Positions 36,501 through 49,000 are shown, numbered from the stretch's first letter. The stretch: DNA of 64,000 nt from Aporrectodea caliginosa (GCA_020284085.1 JACEVL010000100.1:1317709-1381708); one strand, 5' to 3'. Numbers and translations: made by a program. The notes: a model not told the origin generated them from the sequence alone.

Positions 36501-39500
36501 TGGGTAATAAGTCAAGCTGCTAGATAAACCGCAAGTTCTCCAATGCTTTCGTGTCTAGGTGCCCGGAATAGTCAAAGAGGGCCAAAGAGTGGAAAATGAG
36601 AGTCCCTAATATCTTCCGCTAAGAAAACGAGGTACTTTACGTTTATCCACAACTTTCACATCAGTCTTAATGGATTCTCAAACCAGAACGCCTTACGAGC
36701 GCTACAACACTAAGCAGTTGAATCTTTCGTCTTGCCTTAGATTCGCTATATTTTGCTACACTTCGCAATAATTATGGTGATTAGAAGGCATAAATGTACG
36801 ATAATGTGTGATTTGAATCTTGGATGATAATATGCTTACTTTTCATTCATGTAGGCTTGTGGTTGTCATTGAAAGGGGCGCAGTGTCAGATTTCACCGAC
36901 AAGAATCCCTGGGCCTAATATGCCATACTGCTACAACACAAGTTCTGGAAAGTCTTGCTATACGACATTACATGGCGACAAGAATTTCACAGCGCGTAAG
37001 CCTTTCAAAGAAGCTAGTCACTGGTGCAAAACGTATGTTCCTGGTTCCTCTTTGATCGTCATAAATAGCCTAGAAATCCAAAGAGCTTTCGAGGAGTTCA
37101 TATTAAGTCAAGTGTTAGAGCACGATACAATCATCATGGACTCACAAATGCTCTCGGCAAGTGAAGGTCAGAAATGGTCATGGGTTAATGGTCAGCCATA
37201 TTCTCCAAACTTATCAAAAGGTAAGTACTGCGAATTCCGTTACAATTAAGTAACACAGAAGACGCCTCAGTTGCTTCTTTCAAACAATCTATTCACAAAC
37301 TCCTTCACTGTAATTATTGATATGACAGTATCGAACAACACAATAAACTCTTAGAAACAAGAAATCGCAGTTCACTCGGAAGCAGAATATCGGGCGTAGT
37401 CAGTAAGTCCTAGACTAAACTTAGAACTTCTGCACTTCACACAGATTTTCCAAGACTATTACTCTATCCATAACCGCTGGAGACGAAAACAACTTGGATA
37501 CTGGTTTCAGGTCACTTGTAGACAGTGCTAGATGCGAGCTACCAGACAAACATTTTCTCACAGCCATGTGCTAAACCTTCAATACTAATCAAGCATAGTT
37601 TTGTTAATCGCTGAGGTTTAAGTTTCTACTGGTCCTCAGCTAGCAATAGAAGGCTTTAGGAAGAGATGACCACGCATAAGAAAGCAGTTCCTAAAATACT
37701 GCTTATCTGCATATTTTCTACATGAGATAGAAGCTGCTAGGCCTATTAGTTTGAACTGTTAGCTTTATCAGTTTGTTAGGTCAGGTTGGATGTGGAAATC
37801 TCGTCCCTTGTCGACTGATCTTACCATACAGAGTGTGCGATCAACGTATTCATCTAATACGATGCATTCATCGTATAGCCGATTTCGCTATGAGGCGCAA
37901 ATCTGAAAATTATCGATCTCCCTCTACTGTAGTCTTCACCGAAGACCTCAATGATTGTCGGTATCTCATAATCATTTACTATGAATCATTTGATGTCTTT
38001 CAGATATCAGTCGCAGAGCCGAACAGTTTCATTATGCAGCCTGCGTGGAATCGAAGTCAAAGCCTAGTAAATCAGTGAACTACTGTTTTGGTAACGTCAC
38101 GTCGATGTTTCGCTACATATGCGAATTATCAGGTGCATCTACATATTTGTACCATCCACTACTTGTAATTTCTGTTGTAATTTATTAATGCTTATTGATA
38201 ATAATTTTGCAGCATAGATATCCAATAAATAAATCTGACATTCATGTCGCGGCATGTCAAGCTCGGACATCTGGAAAGATTACATCTTTAATTGCTTGTG
38301 AAGTTAGAAAAGAAAATAATAATTATGGGCCTAATACGGAGAGTGGTAGTTTTTTTGGTACAGAATGGTGGAGAAAACAGCCGGCCACTGTCAAGCTGAT
38401 CTTAAGTTTGATCTATATGGATGCATTTAAAGCACTATTGGAAATACAGCGCGATGCGAGACAGCATATTATTTAGTAGACAAAAAATCGTCGCTGCCAA
38501 TTCATAAATCAAAGCATAAGTTCTGCACAGTAGGTAAGTAAGTAAGTAAGTATATTCTTTATTCAACCAATTGCATATCCGCACTTTGGTGTACATATAT
38601 TTATACAGAGTATAACATTCTTATTATAAACGATCTGCGTGTGAGATTGTCCAGTAGTTTGACAGGGGTCAGTTAATGTAACTGGATATGGATGTTCAAT
38701 CTCAAAGTATGATTAACTTTAAATGATCTCTTACAGATTCCAAGTCGAACAATAGTTACCGACATGGCAACAAATCCTACGTCGCAAGTGAAGTAAATGC
38801 TACTTGGTTTGATGCCAGAAATGAATGCTTACGATTAAAAGGAGATTTGGCTTCTATTACGGATCTCCGAACGATAATACATTGGTCATCGCTGCCAGAA
38901 AACGAAACATATTGGATTGGACTTCACCGAAATAAGTGGATTTGGAATAGTACAGGTGATGTGATATGTATATTTCTATACTCTAGAACTGATGAAAATA
39001 ACAAATTACATGGGACAAAGAGTAAAGATAAGAATCGATGGAGAATACTCAGAACCCGGAAAAATAGGAAGAGGAGTGAGGCAAGGATGCCCACTATCAC
39101 CAATTCTATTCAACATCTATATAGAAGAAATTGTTAGAGAAACGTTAGAGGAGCTGGAAGTGTTGGTTAAAGCGGGTGGGAAAATGGTGAAAGCATTGAG
39201 ATTTGCAGACGATCAAGCGATGATGGCAGGCAGTCAAGAAGGTCTACAACTAATGATGTACCGCTTAAACAGCATATCAATGGACTATGACATGAAAATA
39301 AACATAAAGAAAACAAAGGTCATGAAGATGAGTAAGAGAGGGGGAGAAACAATAAACATCACATTAAATGGGGAAGAAATAGAACAGGTGAAGAAGTTCT
39401 GCTATCTGGGAAGTGTGGTTACAGAGGATGCAAGGTGCCATGTGGAAGTGAAAAGAAGAATAGCTATGGGAAAAGATGCATTCTACAAAAGAGGGGAGCT

Positions 39501-42500
39501 CCTCAGAGGCGGTCTAAACAGGAAGCTGAAGAAGAGAATGGTAAAGACACTAGTGTGGAGTGTTGTCCTATACGGCTCTGAGACACGGACAATGAGGCAA
39601 GAAGACATAAAACGACTGGAGGCCTTTGAGATGTGGATATGGCACAGAATGGAGAAAATCAGCTGGGTGGAGAGAAGAACGAATGAGGAAATCTTACAGC
39701 TGGTGGAAGAAAGAAGATCACTGATAGGCACTATACGGGGGCGGCAGAAGAAATGGATAGGACACATCTTAAGGAGCGACACCCTACTAAGAGACATCAT
39801 CGAGGGAAGAATGGAGGGGAAAAAGATGAGAGGTAGGCCAAGAACAATGCTACTGGACTGGATGTTGGCAGAGGAGGGATACAGCGGACTGAAAAGAGAA
39901 GCAGAGAACAGAGAAAAATGGCGTCGTTAAACATATGAACCTGCCTGAGGGCAGAGAACGTGAAGAAGAAGAACTGATGAATATACTATGAGCCGATACG
40001 TGGAAATCTGGCTGACTGATGAGCTTGCTAACATTTTACTTTATTGTTCTCTCGTCGAATTTCTGATTTAGGCTTTAACTTTTTCGTCAATTTCACTGGT
40101 GATTATGTTCAGGAAGTTAAGAATTGAAATTAATTATGTTAGAGAACTGAACTTTAACTTACGCAGGTCTCCGCCATTCTAACCTTTAGCGAACTAATCC
40201 TTCGCGATATATAGGCTAACGTTTTAACAAAATGTTTACTCCTCTTATCATGCAATTATTTCTTTGACAAGTCTGAAATAAAAAATTAAATAAAGTAGGC
40301 CTAAGTGAGTGAGCATGTTCTTTATTACACGCAACCAAACGCCCAGCGCCTTACATACAACGTCAAAAATAATTGCGCTAAAGAAGCGAAAATTAGGAGA
40401 AGAAAATAAAGTCAACTAGAAAACAGATGTCAAACTGTACAACATCCTAGCCCGGAAACCGCGCCGGGTAATGGAGGATATGAACAACGTGCAACTAGAC
40501 TATACTTTTGCTAATAAGTTACCTCTATTGCGCCGGTGTTTTATGCAAAACGCATCAACCGAAGACGCATCAAGACCAAGACGTAATCAGTTCAAAATCC
40601 TAAAGATGAGTCCGCTAAGGCAGAGATGCAACCTATGATGGATGAGCAAACTGAAAAGATGTCTCAAGCTGTGAACGAAATGGAAAAAGCGACGCATCAG
40701 AAAGGACAGAGATCTTGTGTTAACGTCATAGCTTTCAGCACACGAGAGTCCGATATTGCTGTAAAGCGATCATCGATTTATGTCTTGAATATTATTACAG
40801 AGCGCAAACTTCTTGGTCTTCTTTGCCCCTTTTCCGCAAGCGTTTGAAAACTATTCTTTTGATTGTGGTTGGGAGCGCCTCTGAGGAGTTTCTCTTGAAG
40901 TGGCGCTATATAAATTTACGATTACGATTACGAGGGCGCTATAGAAGTGTTCACATTGTAATTGATATCTAGTAGAGCAATGAATTGCTACACGAATATT
41001 CTCTGGTATGAGCCAATGAATAGACGCCAAAATATTCAGAGGATTTTGTAATGAAAAGCAACATAGGCCTACATACGGCTGGGCCGGGAGCGCTCCTGAG
41101 TAGTTTCTTGAAGGGGCGCTATATAAATGCTCTGAATGAATGAATGAATGAACATACAAGTCCTTTTGCCATTAACGGCTTCCCACTTAATTCTCTATTC
41201 TAAGTTCATTTTGGAAGAGAAACCAACAAAAACAAATCAAGCTCACATCCTCGATATATTAAGACCAATACTATAATGAAACAATGACCATTTAAACGAT
41301 ATTCAAAGACTGTTTTCATGTTGCTTCTTTTTATTTAATTAGGCGCTGCGCTTACTTACACAAACTGGAAAAATGGTTTCCCTGAAGAGTCTTCTGATGA
41401 GCAATGCATTTGCTTTAGTACGAAATGCAGGAGAGAAAGAGAAAACACTACGCCTATATGTGAAGCGGAGAATGACCGGAAATGGCGGACTTGCAACTGC
41501 AACCACAATAATTATACCATTGTCTGCCAAAAAGGTGTGTCTTGCGAATTATGTGCTTTAAATGCATCTCCCATATGGCTTCAATCGTGCTAATTTTTAA
41601 TGTATTGGTCGCCTAATATCAATCACCACCTCTTTCTGCTTGAATAGCTGCCACACTATTCCCGGATTCCCGAGTACAGACCTTCTTAGCCAGAGTTCCA
41701 CTCTCTATTAAATTAGCGCTATGCGAACCGATGCTCCGTGACGTACATGTACGCGGGCCAGTACTGTGATGTTCTTAAAAAGTTTTTATTACAACTTGGA
41801 AGGTTACTTAATTTCACACTAATAGGCAGTGCTTCTACTCTTCATTTTAAGGAATCCCAAAATCTTCCAACAAAATTCCCAAGATTTGCCAAAAGTGTAC
41901 CAACAAATCCCAAGTTACTGAAAAGGAAAAGTTGTGATGAAATATGATACAGTATGCGTTTTAACAATCACAAATATTTGATGTAACCTTTTGCCAATTG
42001 TTTGATGTATTTCAATATGTATTATTGTCTCGCGATTCTAGTTGTTGCATTCAACAGGAAAACGCGGTCTCAAACACAATAACCGCAATCATGCAGCAGA
42101 GGTCTCACACGAAACAGACACTAATGTTCTAATCTCGGTCCACACATCTTGTAAACAAATATCGTAATAACTTTTCTCATGTCACAAGCATGCTATGAAT
42201 CGCAATCGTTGTGCGTTTTGTGAACATTAATCTTAAGTTAATGAATTATATATGATTTCTGTAGATTTTCTATTTCAAGAAGAAAAGATACTATCATCGA
42301 CATCAACAGATTTCAAGTCTCCTGTCATCCTTTCTGCTGAAACAACTACCAAATTACGCCTTTCATCGTCATCACCATCATTTTCAACATCAGCATCAAC
42401 AACGGGAAAAGCTGCAACTCCATCAACAATGAAAACAAGAACAACAAAACCTACAAGCTCACAAACTAGAACTGTCCGCACCTACTCCACTACTCGCCCT

Positions 42501-43625
42501 ACCACTGCCCTTCCCGCTAAAACTATCATAAATACGACTCCTACTGGAATCACAACCAACACAACGACTTTTGAACCGATAATTTCCACTGTGACTATAT
42601 ATGTCACGACTATTGCTAAACACACCTCTAAAGAAATTGCTACAAAGATTGCATCAACTTCATCTGTGACTCAGGAACCGTCGAGTCATTTTTCTGAGCA
42701 TGAAACAACGGCTTTCAAATCACTAGGTAAGTTTTATGTTGAATACAAGAAATTTCTTACCCTATTCAAATAGCACTGTTAACATATTCAAAATTACTGC
42801 CTGAGATCGACGTGTTGTTGTGCATCAAAGTTCACCGTTGACGTACTAGAGAGAAGGTTCTTTTTAATGTAAGCAGTGCTTTATTATTGTATTCTTTAAT
42901 ATCGTTGAGCATTATATTGTGCTGCATTGTATTACATTGTACTATCTCCATGAGGTTTGAATTAATCCCTCCGAGAGGAAGGAGGGGTCAGCCACACGGA
43001 TCCTTCTTCTCCATTTGTTTATGTCACCAGTATCTTCTTTCTTCAATTTGAGAGATTTAAGATCTTGTTCTATCAAGTTTCCCCATCTCTTCTTCCGCCG
43101 ACTCCGACTGCGGCGTCCGGTGACCTCTGCCCTCATTATTCTTTTCGTGTAGCTTTCATCCTTTCTCATCACACGATCGTATACCATCTCAGCCTAGCCT
43201 CTCGTATTTTTTCAATAATGCATACCACTCCCAGCGTCTTTCTGATGACCTCGTTCCTTTTCTTATCCTACAGCGAGACTTCAAGTATCCACCGCAGCAG
43301 TATCATTCCTGTTCCCTCCAGGAAGCCTTCCTCTCTGCGCGTCACTGTCCAGGCCTCTGTTCCATACATCATCACCGGTCTTATCATGGTCTTGTAACCT
43401 TTCCCTTAAGATTCCACTTTTGCCACTATATTGTATTGTATTACAATATTCTACGATCAGGTAAACTGTCCTAACGCAACTGATTTACAGATGGCGTGTT
43501 TTGATTGCTATTATAGGACAATTCAACTCGTCCAAAACAAAAGAAATTCTCCTTATCCTTCTTTTATTGGTGGCGGTTGTTTTCATTATCGCTGCCGTCA
43601 TCTTGATCATCCGAAAGCGCAAAAA
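33596..43625 (+). CDS. Receptor C: two CTLDs, stalk and TM; tail lost at gap
   Basis: Predicted exons are 33596-33632 (signal peptide), 36855-37220 and 38004-38132 (CTLD1, residues 13-177), 38737-38955 and 41343-41534 (CTLD2, 178-314), 42280-42726 (stalk, 315-463) and 43517-43625 (TM, ending IIRKRKK). All phases agree with B and D. CTLD1 has WSWVNGQP, six main cysteines and FRYICE. CTLD2 has YWIGL and TYTNW, GFPE at the EPN site and WRTC at the WND site. The stalk is Ser/Thr-rich but without clean 45-bp repeats. An intact TM donor (GTAAGT) follows, then intron homology to A and D up to the N run at 43894. No tail exon is seen after it. The intron inside CTLD2 holds an RTE insertion that leaves both splice sites intact. 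Confidence 0.75.
33930..34040 (+). repeat. L2-like segment in intron 1 of gene C
   Basis: TATTTATATAGCGCCAAATAAG is matched in intron 1 of gene D (46475-46560), so it predates the duplication. Confidence 0.4.
34193..34354 (-). mobile_element. TAAG-tailed LINE, distal piece
   Basis: (TAAG)n followed by TATATTCTTTAATAAAACC and CCGCACTCTGGTGTACATA is the minus-oriented 3' end of the CR1-like family seen at 16622. It is interrupted at 34354 by the hAT-like element and resumes at 36274. Confidence 0.7.
34355..36273. mobile_element. 1.9-kb hAT-like element, perfect TIR and TSD
   Basis: A 13-bp TIR, TAGGGTGGAGTGA, is perfect at both ends (34355-34367 and 36261-36273). The target duplication GTACACAA flanks it exactly (34347-34354 and 36274-36281). 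Imperfect inverted similarity continues inward for about 125 bases; CTTCTGCCCTCTACCG and its complement lie at matching positions. The 8-bp TSD favours hAT. The interior has no transposase and holds a minus-oriented CR1 remnant, so the element is non-autonomous. Confidence 0.85.
34740..35590 (-). mobile_element. Decayed CR1 LINE remnant inside the hAT-like element
   Basis: The low-coordinate end, TTTATAAAGCGCCTCTCGCAG, corresponds to 53250-53290, the 3' end of the minus-oriented CR1 copy in gene D. Continuing similarity is patchy and the 126-codon frame at 35188-35568 is not convincingly RT. Confidence 0.5.
36274..36660 (-). mobile_element. TAAG-tailed LINE, proximal piece
   Basis: Resumes the LINE interrupted at 34354. 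The segment GTACATGGCCC..GTT.ATCAGGAC matches 51970-52000 in the copy near 51.9 kb. It is degenerate. Confidence 0.55.
38531..38690 (-). mobile_element. TAAG-tailed LINE 3' fragment
   Basis: (TAAG)n, then TATATTCTTTATTCAACC and CCGCACTTTGGTGTACATAT, nearly identical to 51771-51890. It lies in the intron between CTLD1 and CTLD2 of gene C. Confidence 0.75.
38997..39970 (+). mobile_element. RTE-type LINE, 5'-truncated, 11-bp TSD
   Basis: An open frame to 39930 (about 310 codons) contains [20 protein letters not shown], the catalytic [22 protein letters not shown] and WIGHILRSD, the RTE RT core and C-terminus. The target duplication GAACTGATGAA is exact on both sides (38986-38996 and 39971-39981), and a short (GAA)n tail precedes the right copy. 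The intact frame and perfect TSD indicate a young insertion into the CTLD2 intron of gene C. Confidence 0.9.
40850..41155 (+). repeat. Two tandem L2 3'-tail relics
   Basis: GGGAGCGCCTCTGAGGAGT...GGCGCTATATAAATTTACG with (GATTAC)n is followed by GGGAGCGCTCCTGAGTAGT...GGCGCTATATAAATGCTC with (GAAT)n. Two L2-type 3' ends sit side by side with different tail repeats. Confidence 0.7.
42935..43425 (-). mobile_element. RTE-type LINE fragment
   Basis: The - strand frame has [20 protein letters not shown] and a terminal [10 protein letters not shown]. Upstream, another frame encodes the antisense of a typical [13 protein letters not shown] block. Broken by frameshifts, it lies in the intron before the C TM exon. 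Confidence 0.65.
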
Positions 43626-43893
43626 GTAAGTGATTGTAAAAATAGGAATTCATGCTCTGAACACATTTTTGAGCGATTTGACAATTTTTTAATAAAAAGA
43701 GCAGCTGTCGTTGTTACACTATTTGCTGGACCAAATAGTAATGAAAATATGTAGTTATTTAGCCTTATTAGTTTCCTACTATGTAACTTAGCGGCACGTG
43801 CTTCGAATTTGTATATGCTCCAAATATAGACAAATAATTATATATAGATGCGCTACTGAGCATGTTTTTTGGTTGAAAGTGGAATGAATAGGA

Positions 43894-44000
43894 ANNNNNN
43901 NNNNNNNNNNNNNNNNNNNNNNNNNNNNNNNNNNNNNNNNNNNNNNNNNNNNNNNNNNNNNNNNNNNNNNNNNNNNNNNNNNNNNNNNNNNNNNNNNNNN
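43894..44000. other. Assembly gap (107 N)
   Basis: The run of N is almost certainly of unknown true length. Receptor-intron homology stops at its left edge and unrelated repeats begin at its right edge. Confidence 0.95.
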
Positions 44001-44069
44001 CTCGGTATTGCTTCGTTCAGTTACGTATTGCTTCCCCCCTCCCTCCTCTGCAAGCAAAAGGCTGTACAC

Positions 44070-44510
44070 ATTGGTCGACGGACATTTGCCTTAGCGACGG
44101 ACATTTGTCTTGGCAACGGACATTTGCCCGTGCAAAATTGTCGACGGACCCTTGCGTGTGTGTGTGTGTACATTTGTCGACAGAGGTTTGTGTGTGTGTG
44201 TGCGTACAATTGTCGACAAGAATTTGCTTGTGTGTGTACAATTGTCGACAAGAATTTGCGTGTCGACGGACGTTTGCTTTTGTTTGTACAATTGTCGACA
44301 GAAATTTGCGTGTGTGTGTGTGTACAAATTAATCGACAAGAATTTGCTTGTGTACAATTGTCGACAAGAATTTGCTTGTGTGTGTACAATTGTCGACAAG
44401 AATTTGCGTGTGTGTGTACATTTGTCGACAAAATTTGCGTGTGTGTGTGTGTGTACAATTGTCAACGGACCTTTGCCTGTGCACACTTTTCCCCACACGG
44501 CCAGGCAACA
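44070..44510. repeat. GTCGACAAGAATTTGCGTGTG minisatellite
   Basis: About ten irregular copies of (T/A)TTGTCGACAAGAATTTGC joined by (GT)n runs. GTCGAC is palindromic, so both strands give long frames that mean nothing. Confidence 0.9.
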
Positions 44511-44891
44511 TTTACTTGTGTAAGGCAGCCACGTGACTAGCCATGGCAACGCAAGGACAATGCAGGCTGATAGGCGAACGATGACGTGCAATGTTTGATG
44601 ATGTTGAAGGACGATTGCATTTCTGTTGTAAGACTAGGTCTTACCGTTAATTTGTCTATAGGGCGATTACCTTAGTTGTTTATGCGGGGCCGATTTGGCC
44701 GACTAATCTGATGAACTTTTTAGTTAGTTAAAGCCTGGAATGGCTGCAGTGTTCGATTTAGTATTAATCATGACTTTATTCGCTTATTGAACATTGAGTC
44801 TAGCGTAGGATGTCCCTTTCAAATTGTTAATCAGTTACGGAATAGGGGACATTCCCTCTTTTCTTGGTGGGAGGAGTATTGTAGCATTATT

Positions 44892-45165
44892 TGAAAGGCG
44901 CATGGACATTTGCCTTAGCCTCTTGCCTTAGTAACGGGCCTTTTGCCTTGCCTTAGCAACCAGCCTCTTGCCTTAGTAACGGGCCTTTTGCCTTGCCTTA
45001 GCAACCAGCCTCTCTTGCCTTAGTAACGGGCCTTGCCTTTTGCAACCAGCCTCTTGCCTTAGTAACGGGCCTTTTGCCTTGCCTTAGCAACCAGCCTCTT
45101 GCCTTAGTAACGGGCCTTTTTGCCTTGCCTTAGCAACCAGCCTCTTGCCTTAGTAACGGACAATT
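44892..45165. repeat. 45-bp CCTTAGTAACGGGCC minisatellite
   Basis: Five to six copies of a unit containing CTTGCCTTAGTAACGGGCC and CCTTAGCAACCAGCC, slightly variable in length. Confidence 0.9.
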
Positions 45166-45560
45166 TGTCGTCCTCTGTGCCTATATATAGAGACGCCTGT
45201 CGCGTGTTAGTGTGTGAGTGTGTGAGCGAGTGAGTTAGTTGGTTCCGAAGTTAGTTAAAGTTCAGTTAATGAGAGTTAAGCCAGAGTTGTAGTGTTTAAG
45301 CTGTTCGACATTAATAAAACAATCTGCTGTGTTGATCCGTGTCGTTGCCGTCTTCCAAGTTAACCTAGTGTTAGGCATCGTCGGTGGCACCGTTAAGTCC
45401 TTTGCCCGACGGGAAAGGCCGAGTCCAGCGAACGAACGAAGAACAGGGAAGACTCCGAAGAGCTATCCTGGTGACTGAAGATACCGGAGTCCGCCCGACG
45501 ACGGCAGTCGTTTTCGCCACATTACTATTATATCGATGGCAAGCATAGACACGTAAAAAG
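45166..45560 (+). promoter_or_regulatory. Candidate LTR-like promoter and polyadenylation unit
   Basis: Directly after the minisatellite are CTATATATAG (45181-45190), a GTGTGAGTGTGTGAGCGAG leader and AATAAAA at 45314, spaced like the U3-R-U5 of a retroelement LTR. A sequence resembling an LTR-leader junction follows at 45370-45400. I saw no second LTR, gag or pol, so a solo LTR or an unrelated transcription unit are both open. Confidence 0.3.
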
Positions 45561-45769
45561 TTCATGTGGCGCTATATAAAAAATTGACCTCACTAAACAA
45601 AACCAATGTGATTTTTCGATTCAGCACATGAAATTTGTCCTAAATCAGCTGAAAAAACTTAGACACCAAATTTGCTGTAGACCAGTGTTATACATATACA
45701 TCACGTAACCGACAATTATTACCAGAGTATTTAGTCGTGTCTAAACAGTGGTTGATATTAATGGGCTGC

Positions 45770-46070
45770 ATAGATAATTATGAGACCGCGAAAAACATTC
45801 GACGCGGAATCTACGCCAACGCGGAAATGCAATTATTATGGATAATCAATTGCAAATCGTAGGCCTATAAATAAATGGCCGTTGCGCGATTTAGCTTATC
45901 TGCTAAGACAGTGTTGCCTGTTACATAGAAAAGGATATCTAGCTGAATGCTGATCTAGCGACGTTCAAATCGCAGACGATAAAGTCTGAACAGTTTGTGA
46001 TTTCTAAAGTATTGCCAAGTGTCCTGGTTTGTCCAAAGTCAATGCTCATCTAATTGACAAAGATCTAAAG
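45770..46070 (+). promoter_or_regulatory. Conserved 5' flank of receptor gene D
   Basis: The core ACGCCAACGCGGAAATGC at 45813-45830 and the shared leader CTCATCTAATTG..AAAGATC lie before the ATG. Spacing from core to ATG is about 240 bases, as in C. Confidence 0.45.
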
Positions 46071-49000
46071 ATGAAACAACTGTTGGAATTACTGTTTGTA
46101 AGCCTTTTTGCGGGTTGGTGAATATATTTCTCTTAAAATCTAGTCTTTTGAACTGCAAACAGCCCTTTGTATTGTCCAAGTGCTGTATACGTGTCCTCAT
46201 TTTGTGTTCGTCATACATTGGGAAACTGTGCTCCAGTATCGAGTCAGCTGCTGATTTGGGTCGGTAATAGTTGCTTTCTGCTCCCATGGAGAATAAGCGG
46301 TTGTCGCATTTACGCACAATTATTGTTTTAACATTGTTCAGCAAATTTGTTCAAAGTTTCTTAAAGTGAACTTGCTTGTATCAATTAGAAAGTCGTATGT
46401 CTGTAGGTTATAAAACATGCCCTATATTATTATGCAGTGACATACATAGATATCACATAACATTATGTATTGCTATTCTTGTTTTAATATACTGTAGCGC
46501 CAGTTGGATATAGATTGATTTCTTGGTGACGCTTAGGGTCTGAATTTCAATGATTGCGGATTCGAGCCTGCCGACATGATTCCGTGTACTGTTCCGGGAC
46601 AAGTAGAACTTTTTGTAATAATGCAAGCTGCAAAGAATAGACGGCAATTCTAGAAGCCTGGAATAGTATCTTAAAGATACTATTAGAGAGAAGTAGTGCC
46701 TGTCATATCTTCCGCTTTGAAAACGAGACAGTCACCTGTCTCGAAAGATTCTTAAACCACTAACCAAGCCATTCGTGGGTTACAGCAGACATGTTCCAAA
46801 ATAACTTTTAAAAGTCCAAGCAAACTCATATTTAATAACACATATAATAGCAAGTTTTGCAACTAGAACAATGCTGTTGAAGACTCTTAGCTTCCGCTGT
46901 TAAGTTATATAGGTAAAGTGAGGTGTAATAGTCGACGTTTGAGGCTTGTGTGCGTTTACATTGTTTATTTGATTTGAATTTAGATTTGTTTCCGAATACC
47001 GAAAAGTACCTTACTTTAGATTCTTACTTTAGATTTGTTATCTAACTATCTCTGTAACTATTGCTATTTCGCTAGGCCTATTATATATCGCATTATGGAT
47101 TAATGTTGAAATCTAGGTCTAAATCTATGCTAACTTGTGATATGTGTCTTAAGTGATTATGGCTCGACTTCTCATTCATATAGAGTTGTGGTTGTCACTG
47201 GAAGCGTCGGAGTGCCAGAATTTAGGCAGAGATGGATTAAGGACGTCATTCTGGGGCAACACAAGTTCTGGAAAGACTTGCTTTATGACATTTCATGCCA
47301 ACATTAGTCACTCAGACCCAGTGAGAAGGCCTTTCGAAGAAGCCAGTGACTGGTGCAAATTACATTTGCGAGGTTCCTCTTTGATCGTCATTAATAGCAT
47401 AGAAAGCCAAGGGACTGTCGAGAGTTTCACAGGAAGAGAAGTGTTACAGAGTGAGACAATCATCACGGACGCACAAAAGCTCTCGGCTAGTTTTGAATGG
47501 TCATGGGTTAATGGTCACTCAAAGGTACCAAGAGGTAAGTGTTACGAGTTACGTTTTAGTAAAGTAACAGTGCCCTCAGTTTATGGTTTCAATTTCAACG
47601 TGGTTTCGTGTCTTAGCGGATTGATCTTGTGGGTGATGCCTTTGGTGCGCCATCGGTTGATGCATCATTCTGTAAATCGCTGCTGAGTTTTTCTCTTTAC
47701 AAGTTTTTACTTATGTTACATTATGCTACAATTTCTATTATAATTATACGTTGATGCAGGTCTACAGCTAGAAGAAGGGTGGAGTAAGGAAAGAGGTGGG
47801 CACGTAAAACCCGATAGTTAAAGACAGGTTTTAAATGTTAGCCTCTATCTTCGAAGTGACAGTGTGTGGTCAGTGTATTCATTGCATAGTAGATTTCGCC
47901 AGGGAATGCAATATTGAATATAAACTTCAAAGTAGCTTTCCATCTGAGCGGCAATTTCAAATATACCTTGCTAACCCACCATCACTATCTACCAAGCAAT
48001 TGGTTTGTGTCTTTCAGAGATCGAAAGCAGAGCGGAACAGATTCATGATGGAGCTTGTGTGGAATCAAAGCATGGACAATCACTGGCCTACTGCTTTGGT
48101 AACGTCTCGTCGCAATACCGCTACATATGCGAATATTCAGGTGCATTTACGTATTATGTATGTGCTACAATGTGCAACTTCTTCTAAATTAGTATTATCA
48201 GTAGTCACTATTGTTAATTTCGCGGCATGGATATCTTGTCGTTAAATTACATATTTATGTCGGGGCAATTCAATGCCAGGCAACGGGAAGATGAATTCCT
48301 CAGTTGTTTTGTTGGATGTTAGTAAAGTAACAGAGCCCTCAGAAAAGCTAGAAATAACGAATTCCACAGTCTGGTCTGATGAACTAAGCCGCAAAGCGGT
48401 AGTTTTTATTTGAAGAAAGAATGGAGAAAAAAGCTTTTCATTGGCAAGCTGATAATTATAAAGTTTCTTCTAGGCCAACATGTAGTTGTATGCCTTGTGA
48501 GCGGAATTTGTCAGCATCATCGGCACCGCTAGACCAGAGATTGTTTTATGGACAAAATTGATAAATCAATAAACTATTAGGACTAATCCCAATTTGTCCC
48601 GGAACATGGTGTAAATGTTGACTTATTGTTCTTGTTTTCGGCCAAACTCAAACGTTTAATTTATTTCTAAAAGCACTGAAAAGATATATATATATATATT
48701 CGTTTAATGTAAATAGTCTCAGGATAGCTAATTACCTATTTAGCCACTAACGAATTACTGCTACCAGTATCAAGTCAATCGAGGTTACAGGGCCACTCTA
48801 CTGAGACTCTGCTTCCCGTCTACTCCCTGACTGTTTATGATGCCATCGACCGATCCCAGTTGACCGTACTGGCCCTCTTCGACGTCAGTGCGGCCTTCGA
48901 TACGGTCGCTAACGGCATCCTGCTACAGCGTCTGTCGAAGTCTTTCGAAATTTCAAGTGCTCGGAGCATGCTGGGGGAAATAGATGCTCGTACCTTTTGG

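Noticed and set aside
38992..39930. RTE frame as a possible exon of receptor C
   Set aside because: An exact 11-bp target duplication surrounds it and the receptor splice sites on both sides are intact.
43788..44591. Several Cys/His/Thr-rich frames around the N run
   Set aside because: They arise from the N run and from the GTCGAC/(GT)n minisatellite; both strands are open by repetition.
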